This document shows positions 1 to 9,326 of a stretch of DNA of 64,000 nt, one piece after another (position 1 is the first letter of the stretch; the number at the start of each line of letters is the position of its first letter). Made by a program: the position numbers and the translations under genes. The stretch spans positions 15,087,458 to 15,151,457 of the forward strand of contig CM025852.1 in the NCBI GenBank assembly GCA_003952965.2, in the 5' to 3' direction. The DNA is from Morella rubra. Lineage: Eukaryota > Streptophyta > Magnoliopsida > Fagales > Myricaceae. The notes beneath the pieces are model-generated. The model was not told the origin of the DNA and did no database searches. It saw nothing but the letters and a program-made list of their open reading frames with translations.

Positions 1-186
1 ATAAAATTAGGGCTTCTATTAGTTACAATCAAGTCCATCAACATATTGTAATTGACCCCTGAAATTTGAGATTATTACAAATATGCCCCTTTTACATACA
101 ATTAATTCCTTCCACCAAACTATATTCCATATGAGATATTAGGACTGGATTAATTATTTGGATATCGAGGGCACATAATTCTAACA
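1..186 (-). repeat. LTR tail, Copia LTR family A (cut by window edge)
   Basis: The stretch aligns by eye with the interior of the complete solo LTR at 53508-54765: the same run of motifs around 'caacatattgtaattgaccc' and 'tatattccatatgag'. It ends in '..gggcacataattctaaca', like the family ending '..gggcatacatctaaca'. The left part lies outside the window. It abuts a CACTA terminal fragment, into which it was probably inserted. Confidence 0.6.
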
Positions 187-332
187 ACAGTCACCTAAAA
201 TCTTTTTTGATCGCAGAGTTACCATGACAAACCAGGTAACAACTCGAATTTGACACCTAAAATTAAAGCTGACAAAGTTACCACTTTGGGTGACAATATT
301 TTTTGACACACAACGTGAATTTTCTTGTAGTA
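187..332. mobile_element. Terminal fragment of a CACTA (En/Spm) transposon
   Basis: It ends in TTTTCTTGTAGTA, one base from the CACTA terminal repeat TTTTCTTGTAGTG. The preceding text carries the words 'gggtgacaa' and 'ttgacacc' that also fill the ends of the CACTA elements at 17.5-17.77 kb and 19.1-21.4 kb. The rest of the element is absent. Nothing recognisable follows it in 333-515. Confidence 0.55.
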
Positions 333-515
333 TGTTAGGTTATAACTAAGATGGTTCTAGGTGACATGCCGTTATTTACCGACTTGTTCAGATCATGTAA
401 CTCTAGGTTTTCGAACAACGCCAAAAATGTTCTATATCTTAGAATAATCTATTTTGTTATTCCTTGCTATTAATTCCACAAAAATTTGTCTTGCACCAAT
501 TTACTACCCAGCACA

Positions 516-840
516 CACTACAAAAAAACAAGGCTTTAGCAGCAGTCTCGACCGCTGCTATAGGTTTTAGCAGTTTTTTTTAGCGGCGGTTAGGACCGCT
601 ACTATATGTCTTTTGCAATAGATTATAGCGGCATTTTTCACGACCGCTGGTGAAAATCTTGACCTATAGCAGCGGTCACGACTGACGCTAAAGACCCGAA
701 GCACTTTTTTGAATTTTTTTAACAATGTTTTAGAAAATGCCGCTATAGACCAATCGTTTTTTAAAAAAAAAAAAATTAGCAATGTTTCTTTAAAACGCTG
801 CTATAGGTCTTTAGCGCTTTTTATAGACCTAGCGTGTTTT
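516..840. repeat. 5' subterminal repeat array of the CACTA element
   Basis: About a dozen direct and inverted copies of a motif around 'tagcagcggtcgcgaccgctgcta' variants occur here, e.g. 'agcagcagtctcgaccgctgc'-type hairpins at 537-562 and 'agcggcggttaggaccgct' at 582-600. In CACTA elements such arrays bind the TNP1-type protein; that role is inferred from the superfamily. Confidence 0.75.
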
Positions 841-1240
841 TTTTTTTTTAGAAAAACATTGCAACAGCTTTATTTATAAAAACACCTACGTTTTTAATTT
901 GTAATACAAATTTATTTTAATAACCATAATTCATTGATGTAAAAAGCTAAGAACAAGGATAATAAAAGCAAATATAATTAATCATTGATTAAATAACAAG
1001 TCTTACAAGTTTTACAACACAAGAGTCTATATGAGTTTCTAACATAAAATAAAAATAACTTTAATCCTAGCATTAGCAAAAGCAGCTTCAGTACACCATC
1101 AGCACCAACACCATCTTCACTAAGTAATAACTCTGCCATTGAAAAGGAGAAACGAGATAAGAAAAAATGAACAATATGCCACTAGCTTGAACAGAAGAAA
1201 CAGAGAGAGATATAGAATACATAGAGGCATTTTAGAGGCA

Positions 1241-1322
1241 CTCCAAAATTCATAAACATAGAAGGGCATTCCAAAATTCATAAACATAGAAGAGCATTCC
1301 AAAATTCATAAACATAGAGGCA
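1241..1322. repeat. 28-bp tandem repeat, three units
   Basis: Units start at 1243, 1271 and 1299 with 'ccaaaattcataaacata'. The array lies inside the CACTA element, on the intron side of the captured AGO exon. Confidence 0.85.
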
Positions 1323-1479
1323 TTTTACAGTCCTAGCAATAAGATTGATATTGGCACGTAGCAAGAATTTTACAATTTCTTCATACAGATAAGTATGCTA
1401 TACAGAACTGGTGAAACCTCAGATAAAATCCACTAGTCATATGTTTAAAACTTGGTTATAAAATATAACCATAATTCAC

Positions 1480-1648
1480 CTTAAGAGGAAAATAAGTTGG
1501 GCGCTTTGGCTTCCCAACATTGATACATGGTAGATCCCCAGAATAACACAATTCTATATGACGATGATTAACAAAATAATCATAAACAGTCACTTCCACC
1601 TCATCTTCACCATCCAAATTATTTGCATTTCTCTGCTTCAGCGTAAAT
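1480..1648 (-). pseudogene. Captured exon of an AGO4-clade ARGONAUTE (PAZ domain)
   Basis: The minus strand encodes about 56 residues containing VTVYDYFVNHRHIEL and DLPCINVGKPKRPTYFP. These are hallmark PAZ-domain segments of the plant AGO4/6/9 clade, which loads 24-nt siRNAs for RNA-directed DNA methylation. The exon is bounded by a splice acceptor (tgtAG at 1650-1649) and a donor (AAG|GTGAAT at 1479), so it is one genuine exon with intron sequence on both sides. No Piwi, MID or N domain is present, so no working Argonaute can be made. The exon itself has no stop or frameshift, which suggests recent capture or little decay. Reading past the donor the frame stays open to 1456. Family assignment is from recognised motifs; which clade member it came from is not resolved. 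Confidence 0.85.
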
Positions 1649-1987
1649 CTACACATCCAAGCATAGAAATTACTCAAAAAACAACAGCACTACAAAGACA
1701 CTAAGAAGTTGTTTCTTTCAATATAACACCTTATGCAACTAAGTTCTTTCACAGCATTTTGAAAGTCGAATGTTCCAAAGACAAAAATATTTAACTTGTA
1801 AAAGATCCTGCCAACCCCCCACCCTCCTCCCTTTGCTGTTTTTCTTTCCAATCACACTTAAATGGATTACACCCTGCATCTATCTATATCCTTGACTGAC
1901 TCAACTAAGGTATTTTTCAAAATGCAGTGTAATGACAAAAAGTTTAGATTGCAGGCATTTGATACAACTTCATATTCATCTTACATA

Positions 1988-3218
1988 CCATACGGTATCC
2001 CAACATTGAACACTAATTTCACTAATTTCGTTTTCTTCATATTGAATATTTAGTTTTCTTCATATTCAACTTCTAATTCATATTACATTTGAAGTATTTG
2101 AACATCACTAATTTCGCTAATTTCCTTTGCTATCACAGAGAAATCCTTTTTTGCCTTATCTGCTTGTATTTTCATCTGTTCTGAAGTTTCTTTTAGGATG
2201 ATAATTGCTTTCTTGGAGTATACCTCGTATGCTTCTTAGGAGATGCTTTGCATCTTCAAGGCTTCTTCTTTGAAAGAGTCTAGAACCTGTTTCCAAGCTT
2301 CTTCTGAGTCTCCAGTACCCAATTTGAGATCATCCTTATCTTTCTCCACTTCAATATTTGGATTCTTCTAGAGGGGGGGAAAAAAGCTACCATGAGGAGA
2401 CTGTTATAATTGACCAAGCAAGAAGAAAGTCTAGATACACTCCACCTAAGAGCATGTATGTGAAAACAGATAAGTTATTGAAGCCACTCCTTGAATAAGC
2501 CACAAGCTATTGCCTTCTTCACAATGCAACACTTAATTTATCAAACTCCATCGTTAATAAGAACCCATCAGCGTTTAACAATGCTGCTTCCACAGAAGCT
2601 CAGGAAGCAAAGTAAGATGAGATATCCCATTATCAAATTTTTCATTGTAATGGTGTGTCGTAAAAACAACAGAATGCCATTGTGTTGAAAATTAAACTAT
2701 CGTAGGATAAACCTAAACACACAACACTCAAAAATACACTATTCTCAATTAACCCCAAGTGTCTATTATAAATTTGTCTTATTCAAACAGAAGTCTCGCA
2801 GCAAAGTCAAAGGCAGAATCCCCATAAAGCAATTTCTCCAAACAAACTCGAAAAAATAGAGCTTTGCCTTGTTCAACAATTAGATTCGCATCTCATGCTC
2901 CGCTCACCTCAATTATAATATGACAGAAAAAAACTCAACTTGTCGACTCAAAATCCATGAGCAAAATCAACAAGAAAGCAAATGAACACGATGAGAAATT
3001 GCAGTTACAAACAATGAATATTTTCAAAAACATCAAATCTTTCTCACCGACTCCTTGTGCGAAGCAGCGGAAGCTAAAACCGACGGTTTCCATAGCCTCC
3101 GTCTATCCAGGGAAAGAAAACGAACCCCAACGCCTTTGGAAGACACAGCTCTAGCCACAACAAAAATTCTATAGCAGCGAGGCCAGAGCAGCGGATCAAA
3201 TCGTATAGAAGGCACCAT
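1988..3218 (-). pseudogene. Captured FAX1-like gene fragment (plastid fatty-acid export), exons 1-2 and part of 3
   Basis: Exon 1 runs from an ATG at 3218 to 3048. Its 57 residues are rich in Arg, Ser and Val, as in a chloroplast transit peptide, and end in a donor (TCG|GTGAGAA). Exon 2 starts at 2367 after a 'ccctctAG' acceptor in the same phase and is recognisable to about 2113. It encodes an acidic stretch, then a helical segment with EEAWKQVLDSFKEEALKMQ, EAYEVYSKKA and ILKETSEQMKIQADKAK. This resembles the stromal helix-rich N-terminal part of FAX1 (TMEM14 family), which moves fatty acids across the inner envelope. A possible exon 3 piece reads FNVGIPYG at 2010-1988, before a GTAAGA donor. 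The membrane domain is absent. One in-frame TAA at 2238-2236 replaces an expected Gln codon. Family naming is from remembered motifs. Confidence 0.7.
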
Positions 3219-3284
3219 CGGAGTCCTCTTCGGAGAGGAAGCGAGAGAGACTGAGAGATTTCGAGGGAGAGGAGCTTGAGGGAG

Positions 3285-3594
3285 ATTGGAGCTTCGACAT
3301 AGAGGGGAGGAGTTGGAGCTTCGAGGAAGAGGGGAGGAGCTGGAGCTTCAACGAAGAGGAGGGGCTGGAGCTTCGACGAAGAGGGGGGCGCTGTCGACAG
3401 AGAGGGCAGCGATCGGAGGGGCTGGAGTTTTCGATGAAGAGGGGAGGGGCGTTCGACGACGGAGAGGGCAGCGATCGGAGGGGCTGGAGCTTCTTCGACG
3501 AAGAGGGGGCTAGAGACTTTTGGGTGCAGGGGAGCGAGAAGGGTTTAATTTTTCACATGTAGGGCGCGGGGAAGCGGGAAGGGTTTAATTTAAA
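3285..3594. repeat. GA/CT-rich imperfect tandem repeats upstream of the FAX1-like ATG
   Basis: On the plus strand, units of about 25-27 bp with the core 'gagcttcgacgaagagggg' repeat three to four times. A longer unit of about 60 bp ('gagggcagcgatcggagggg' core) then occurs twice. The word 'gggaagggtttaattt' is also repeated near 3538 and 3578. On the minus strand this is a pyrimidine-rich stretch directly upstream of the captured ATG, so it may be the captured gene's 5' leader. GC content is far above the flanks. Confidence 0.7.
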
Positions 3595-3599
3595 GGGAG

Positions 3600-4389
3600 A
3601 GAAACGGTGACTTTTGACATTTTTTAAGACACGTCAAAACTCACGGTTTCGAGTGTTTTTTAAAAAAAAATTTGTGGTTTTTTAGGTTTTTTTAATAACA
3701 AGCTATATACATGTTATGTGTTTTTAGTAAATTAAAATCAGTTGTAATTTATAATAGTATTTAAAAATCTTTATACTTAGTATTAAATACATAGCATATT
3801 ATTTTACACTCTTTTTTATAACAAGTATAATAATCTTAATTAAAATAAGTTGGTAGTAATAATATATAATACTTATAATTTAAAAGTATAATGCCTTCTA
3901 TATAATATTGCATGATTTGTTATATGTGTTCATTATATACATGATATGTGCTAATTAACTTAAGTATTTTATATGTATGTACCTATATACCTAATGACTA
4001 AATCATAACCTCTAAGACCATATATTAAGTTATGTACTTTAATTGCATAAGCTAATCTCACAATATCTTTTGTTTGAAATTAAATAATATGTCCTAATTA
4101 AATAGTATTATATTACTAATTATTCAAAATATATATGCTCATTATAAGTAGGATAATAGATGTTTTCTAAACTACTTAGATTTAGTCAATAAATATGCAA
4201 TTACCATAACAATCATATTTAGTCAATAAATATAATAACTTCAATTTTCATAACACTCTTCTAATTCCATATTTTATTAAGTAGGTCCTTAAAATAAATT
4301 TTTTCAAATACACGACAAAATAAAATTATATATTAAAATAAATAAAATAATTATTAACATTAAATAACTTATAATTAATAAATATTTTT
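3600..4389. other. AT-rich interior of the CACTA element, no gene seen
   Basis: Very AT-rich sequence with no ORF or family signature. Its last 150 bases match, in reverse complement, 18560-18725, which shows it belongs to the transposon proper. Confidence 0.6.
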
Positions 4390-4759
4390 TTTTGGCACTT
4401 ATACCTATAGTAGCGTTTTTAAAAAAAACGCTGCTAAAGGTGTAAGCTACAGCGGCGGTCACTGTGACCACCATTGTAGATACCTGATTTCTAGCAGCGT
4501 TTGTGTACAAACGTTACTAGAAATCAAACCTATAGCGGCGGTCACAGTGACCGCCGTTGTAGCTTGCACCTGTAGCAGTGTTTTTTAAACAAAACGCCGC
4601 TAAAAGGGGTCTATAGCAGCGGTCATCGACTGCCACTAAAGTGGGTCTGTATTGACCGTTGCTATAGATGGCTTGTAGCGGCGTTTGTCCACAAACGCCT
4701 CTAAAAACACCTTTAGCGGTTTTTACCAACCGCCGCTATAGACCTATTTTTTTGTAGTG
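4390..4759. repeat. 3' subterminal repeat array of the CACTA element
   Basis: Repeated inverted pairs of 'tagcggcggtcac' and 'gtgaccgccgttgtag', with spacer words such as 'aaaacgctgctaaa', mirror the array at the other end. Confidence 0.75.
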
Positions 4760-5294
4760 ACATAAATTAAACATTAATTTTCACTTCTTGGTCATAATAG
4801 TTTTTTAGGCCTTGCAAGGGGAAGGGCAACATAGGTTGACTACCCCAAGAGACAGCCTTGCGTGTTGTTCTTTTGTGCCAATTTAGCCTCAGAATACATC
4901 TGAATGAGCATTCTACAAATTAATTAGAATAGAAAAGCAAAACACAAAAAACTTAGGCCTGCCGCCTTAATGTCAGAGACTATCCTTTTTATATTAGTTT
5001 GTCTGATTGAAGGGGTAGGATATTCCCAAGTTGCTCTATACACAACACCAAAAGGCAGTGAGAACAAAATTGAATTATAAATATAACTTAATTCTTTGTT
5101 ATATCCTCACTCAACTAAACTTTTTTTCAACGAAACTGAAACTTTGCCTGTGAAAAATTATACTTACTTGATCTAATAAACTATCTTGAATTTTGTTTGT
5201 TATTGAATTTTCAATCTTCGATAATCTTCAGGTTTTGTTGATCTCACGCCTTGAGTCTTTAATTTCACAAGTAAGCAACACAAATGTTCTGCTT
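4760..5294. other. No identifiable feature
   Basis: I see no ORF, repeat boundary or family motif that I can defend here. The sequence separates the CACTA element from the old LTR that follows. Confidence 0.4.
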
Positions 5295-7268
5295 CCTCAT
5301 TTTTCTGAGCCTAGTTGTAATATAGCGTGGGATCATTAGGGACCTCATATCTCGGTCAAAAGATCACATGGAAAAACTATTTTCCATTAACTCCCTTATA
5401 TTCTTTTATTCTGAATTTTAAGCTTCTACTTATTGTGATCATGTCTATTAACATATCACAATTTACCCCAAGTATTTGAGATTGATTTGTGAAATCCCTT
5501 CTGCTAACGATTATTCGTTTATTTATCCTTTTAACATACTATATTCCACATGAGTTAGTAGGACCGGAATCATATCACCGATTAAGTCCCTAACTCATAA
5601 TTCTCAATTCTCAATCTGTAACTCTTTGGATTATCAATTGTTTCCAAAAAAATTTCACAAATAAATAAATAATTTCGAAAAACATTTCACAAAATACCAT
5701 TAGCCAATGGATTATTTTTCTAGTCCAACCCTATATAGATATATTGAATATACTGTCTCATCAAGAGATGGTGGATTCCTTATTGAGCATTTATACAAAC
5801 TCATTTATTAAGTACAAGACCCAACGTTATCTGGAATATTTGACCTAGAAAGATCATCACCAAATGACTCGGTCAAAGCACAAGTACACAATAAATAGAT
5901 CCACATAAACCTCTCAGGTCTAAGGATATAATAAACCAATTATACTAAATACCTTTTCAACATCAATGATCACTTCCAAAAGATAGTCATATTTGATCCC
6001 GTTCAATGCGTATACTCTAACATTGCATCCACTCGTTTGCTTAAGGTCCTACCTCAATAACGAAGTCTATCATCCTATTTAATAGAGGCACAACGAGTGT
6101 AGACCTATCGTACATTAATATGTACCTTGGTTTAAAGCAAAATATCAAGTGAACAAGGAACCGAACGGTCATACTGAAAGATTGTGAAACACAGCGGAAA
6201 ATGATCTTTGAATAAAAATAGTCCAAATGTACTGTCTTCGTTAGATCCACGCGCACAAATTTTCTAGAGAGAGTATTTCTTAGAGAGAGAGCGTCTCAAA
6301 ATTAAGAAAATGAATTGGACTATCAAAAAGTTTCCAAAAAATTATTTTCCCAAAAAATTATTTAATATACATATTATATTATATTATATTCTGTATATAT
6401 ATAATAAAAACCGTGAAAAACATTTTTCACCAAAAACTCGCTGCGCAGGGATTTTATTTGAGTCCAAATAATCTACAGACATAATGAACATACTGCCTCA
6501 TCAAGAGACTGGTGGATTCCATATTGAGCAATTAAACAAATTCACTTACTATATATACAAGGCTCAACATTATCTTGAATATTTGATCTGCGAAGACCAT
6601 CACCAAACAACTCAGTCAAAGCACAAGCATATAACAAGCAAACCTGCATAACTCTCTCAGGTCTAAGGACAACATAAGCTAATTTTGCTGAATACCATTC
6701 TCTACATCAGTGATCGTTTCCAGAAGGTATTCATATTTGATCTCATTTAGTGCATGTACTCTTACATTGCACCCACTCGTCTGCTTAAAGTCACCACCTC
6801 AATGACAGAGTCCATCATTCTATCTTATAGAGGCACAACGAGCATAGATCTATTTGTACATATTTATGTATCATAGTCTAGGACAAAGTGAGTCAACAAG
6901 GATCCGAAAAATCATACTCCCCGCCTCTGATTCATTAATCATTGGCCTGATTTTCTACAATGTTACTCAACAGTATGACATCTAATGTCATTGCACGTAC
7001 CCAAAATAATAATATACAAGTGATCAATTAACAACAATATCTCATAATCATTTAATAAAATATTTGGTTTTGAGGGCATACATCTAACACATACTTCCCG
7101 CCTTTGATTCATTAATCATTGGCATGACTTTTCTACAATGTCACTCAATAATATCTATATAACATCTTATGTCACATTATATTACCCAATAAATAAATAT
7201 AAATATAAATATGTGACATCTAAATAACTATTATTCAAATAAATGATTTTTAGGGCATTATTCTTACA
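5295..7268 (-). repeat. Older solo LTR, Copia family A, split by a younger copy
   Basis: The two halves, about 5295-6174 and 7095-7268, align with successive parts of the complete family-A LTR at 53508-54765: the stretch around 'gtgatcatgtctattaacat', then 'catactccc..gattcattaatcattgg', then the terminus 'gggcattattcttaca'. The TG end at the left is not clear, so the start is approximate. The interruption is the solo LTR at 6175-7089. Confidence 0.7.
6175..7089 (-). repeat. Solo LTR, Copia family A, inserted in an older LTR of its own family
   Basis: Starts TGAAAGATTG, ends CATCTAACA, and is flanked by the 5-bp duplication CATAC (6170-6174 and 7090-7094). The interior follows the 53508-54765 LTR from the 'cagcggaaaatgatc' region to the end, but is shorter (915 against 1258 bp). 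No internal retrotransposon sequence remains. Confidence 0.8.
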
Positions 7269-7466
7269 GAAACTTCAAAGATATAATATCCTTTCATGTT
7301 TCTAAAGCATAAATCATGACATAAATGATTGAATTTGCATTAATGTTTATTGTTTTTATAAATATTTGTTTTGATTTTTCCATAGGGTAGGAGCTAGCCG
7401 TAAGTCGAAATGAGCATCCTAAAATAGCTTTGAAAAGGAACTTTTCCATGTATATTGTCAACTAGC

Positions 7467-7477
7467 CTTTATATCAT
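7467..7477 (+). promoter_or_regulatory. Possible TATA box of the small secreted-peptide gene
   Basis: 'ctttatatcat' lies about 100 bases upstream of the ATG at 7575, a plausible distance. The region is AT-rich, so the call is weak. Confidence 0.25.
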
Positions 7478-7559
7478 ATTTTATTTAATTAGGTCCAATT
7501 AATAGTAGAATTCAAATTATAATAACTTAAGTTTCAATTACCAATCTTTGTCTACTAGA

Positions 7560-7568
7560 ATGGCTTAA
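7560..7568 (+). promoter_or_regulatory. Two-codon upstream ORF (ATG GCT TAA)
   Basis: A minimal Met-Ala-stop frame ends six bases before the ATG at 7575. If the leader is transcribed, scanning ribosomes would meet it first, so it could lower or delay initiation at the main ATG. Confidence 0.35.
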
Positions 7569-7574
7569 GATACT

Positions 7575-7943
7575 ATGGATACAACAAATATGAAAAGGCT
7601 TGCTGGAACGATTACGATCGTGTCGATCATCATCTTCCTTCTTCAAACTGTAGTGAAAACTGAAAATCTTTCAGTTTCCCCTCTCTTTCCCCAGCTTCTC
7701 CCTTCTCTCTCTCCTTTTCCACAATCCTCTCCACATATGCCTACTTCAGATCCCTACGATGATGCTTTTCTTCATCCCCAGGAAATACTAAAAGAAGTAT
7801 GTGTCCAGGAATGCAATAAGAAGCTAGGGTTGAATTTTAGCTTTGAGGATCCGATACACAAGCATTGGATGGATGCTTGCATTGAATATTGTAAGAAGAA
7901 TATTAATGTTTTTATGTATCGTTCATACTCGAATGGGGTATAG
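7575..7943 (+). CDS. Putative small secreted cysteine-pair peptide, function unknown
   Basis: A 122-residue ORF, the only one in the window that looks like an intact non-transposon gene. Residues 6-28 (MKRLAGTITIVSIIIFLLQ) form a basic start plus a hydrophobic core typical of a signal peptide; Met6 could equally be the start. Residues 34-60 are rich in Pro and Ser. The C-terminal part has four cysteines in the pattern C-x3-C-x21-C-x3-C (Cys76, 80, 102, 106). Two CxxxC helices facing each other recall the alpha-hairpinin layout of plant defence peptides, but the spacing is longer and I do not recognise the family. A possible intron (GT at 7937 to 'tttgcatgcAG' near 8025) would replace the last residues with Leu-Trp-Ile-Lys. 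It sits between two transposon blocks, so it may be a relict or a de novo ORF. Confidence 0.5.
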   Translation: MDTTNMKRLAGTITIVSIIIFLLQTVVKTENLSVSPLFPQLLPSLSPFPQSSPHMPTSDPYDDAFLHPQEILKEVCVQECNKKLGLNFSFEDPIHKHWMDACIEYCKKNINVFMYRSYSNGV

Positions 7944-7949
7944 ATCCCT

Positions 7950-8689
7950 AACCCAGCTCCTCTCTCTCTTGCTTCTGTACTTTTAATTAATATTTTTATT
8001 TTTATTTTTTAATGTTTGCATGCAGCTCTGGATTAAGTGAAATCTACTTGGAAAGTTGGTTACCTAAATGGAAGAAAATTAAAAAGTTAATGTGTTAGTG
8101 ATACTTCAAGATGTGTTAGTTCTTTCTCTTGTAAAAGGTTAAGGCTGCCGATAAGTATGTACGGAGCTTGCAATAGTAATGGTGTCACAGGTCGATATGG
8201 AGGAGAGGGAGTTGAGGTGCAAAGGTGGGAGCTATCCGGATTATTCGAGAAGGTTGCTGGCGTGGGCGACTAAGTTCAGTTCAGCTTAACTTAGATTTAT
8301 TTACCTAAAGGCCGACTAATAGGCCATTGGACTTGGGCCTGATTTATCAGTTGGGCTTCTATTGTAATTTGTCTATGTCTTTAGTTGTGTTAGTCAGTCA
8401 GTTATTGGGCCGTGACTAACTCAACCCAAGTGTCAGCAGACCCAGCCCATATGTTAGGAGGGTTAAATATCTGTTTGGTTGTGTTCGTAGATCGGTAAAA
8501 AATTGCGTATCTGTTTTCATTAGAGAATTTTGGAGGTTGGCTGCCTCAAAAAAGCTCGTTCGTGTGGCTATTAATTGAATACAATTGGGATATTTTCTAT
8601 AACAAATTTCTATTTGTTATAAATGGAAGGGAATAATTAGTTGTTTCTCTTGTAAATTAGTGATACTTCAATTCAAGATGTGTTTCTTT
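7950..8689. other. Intergenic or unassigned repeat sequence
   Basis: Words such as 'tagtgatacttcaagatgtg' (8094) recur at 8658 ('tagtgatacttcaattcaag'), together with 'ctcttgtaaa', on either side of about 490 bp. That block includes '..tgtgttagtcagtcagttattgggcc' and '..attagagaattttggaggtt', so it may be a small inserted element. I could not define its ends or family. Confidence 0.35.
8599..8620. repeat. Perfect 9-bp inverted repeat (hairpin)
   Basis: 'ataacaaat' and 'atttgttat' are separated by four bases (ttct). It is AT-rich and has no run of T after it; function unknown. Confidence 0.6.
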
Positions 8690-9326
8690 TAGGGGTGGTT
8701 AACGGTAGTGTAGGTGACGGTTTGGCAAAAACCGTCACCGTCACCGCAAATTGACGGAATCATATATTTGATACCGCCACCGCACCGCTAAGTCACAATA
8801 ACCGCTATTGCAGTGATGGTATTAACGGTAACTGCTTAAACCGTGTAATTGTTGGGCTGAAAAAAAATGGGCTTTTTTTTGGGCTTTTCATTTTTTTCAC
8901 TGTTTTTGGGCCATTTTCCTTGGACTTTTTTGGACAATTAAGACCATTTAACAAATATCATATCATGTCCTATTCAAACATAATATTATAATCATTAATA
9001 CTCAAAACAAATATAATAAGCTGTCCAAAAGTCCAACAGAATATCATATTCAAACATAAAGACTAAAGTCTAATAAAAGTGTCCAACAATGAGATATCAA
9101 CCAACAAACATATTCCAACAAAAGCTCAACAAAAGTATGTCACATAATCAATAATCATCTCAAGTCTCGACCGTCAATCAATTCAGAGTGATAGTCATTG
9201 CAGGCCTCTTTCCGATATCAACCTCTGAAAAATGCATAACAAAATATTAAATTCATATATAATTAAAGAGATATAATTATAAATCATTAAACAACAAATT
9301 ATAAATTCATTACCTGCATCAAGCGT

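Larger units (their letters stand above)
516..4759. mobile_element. Non-autonomous gene-capturing CACTA transposon (Pack-CACTA)
   Basis: The element begins CACTACAAAAAAAC and ends TTTTTTTGTAGTG, and is flanked on both sides by the 3-bp duplication ACA (513-515 and 4760-4762), as expected for En/Spm elements. Both ends carry dense GC-rich subterminal repeats built on 'tagcagcggtc'. The centre encodes no transposase. Instead it holds minus-strand host gene pieces: FAX1-like exons (about 1988-3218) and an AGO4-type exon (1480-1648), both with introns kept, so the capture was from genomic DNA and not a retrocopy. Mobility would depend on an autonomous CACTA in trans. Two more copies of the same family are in the window: a truncated one at 18057 and one starting at 63500. 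Confidence 0.9.

Noticed and set aside
3286..3513. 75-residue ORF of Glu/Leu/Arg repeats
   Set aside because: It is the translation of the GA-rich tandem repeat on the strand opposite to the captured gene; no protein family and no conservation evidence.
4930..5060. Minus-strand reading with GVVYRATW, kinase-like
   Set aside because: Only a short stretch, no further kinase motif on either side; likely chance.
8599..8620. Hairpin considered as a transcription terminator
   Set aside because: AT-rich, no T tract, and intrinsic terminators are not expected in plant nuclear DNA.
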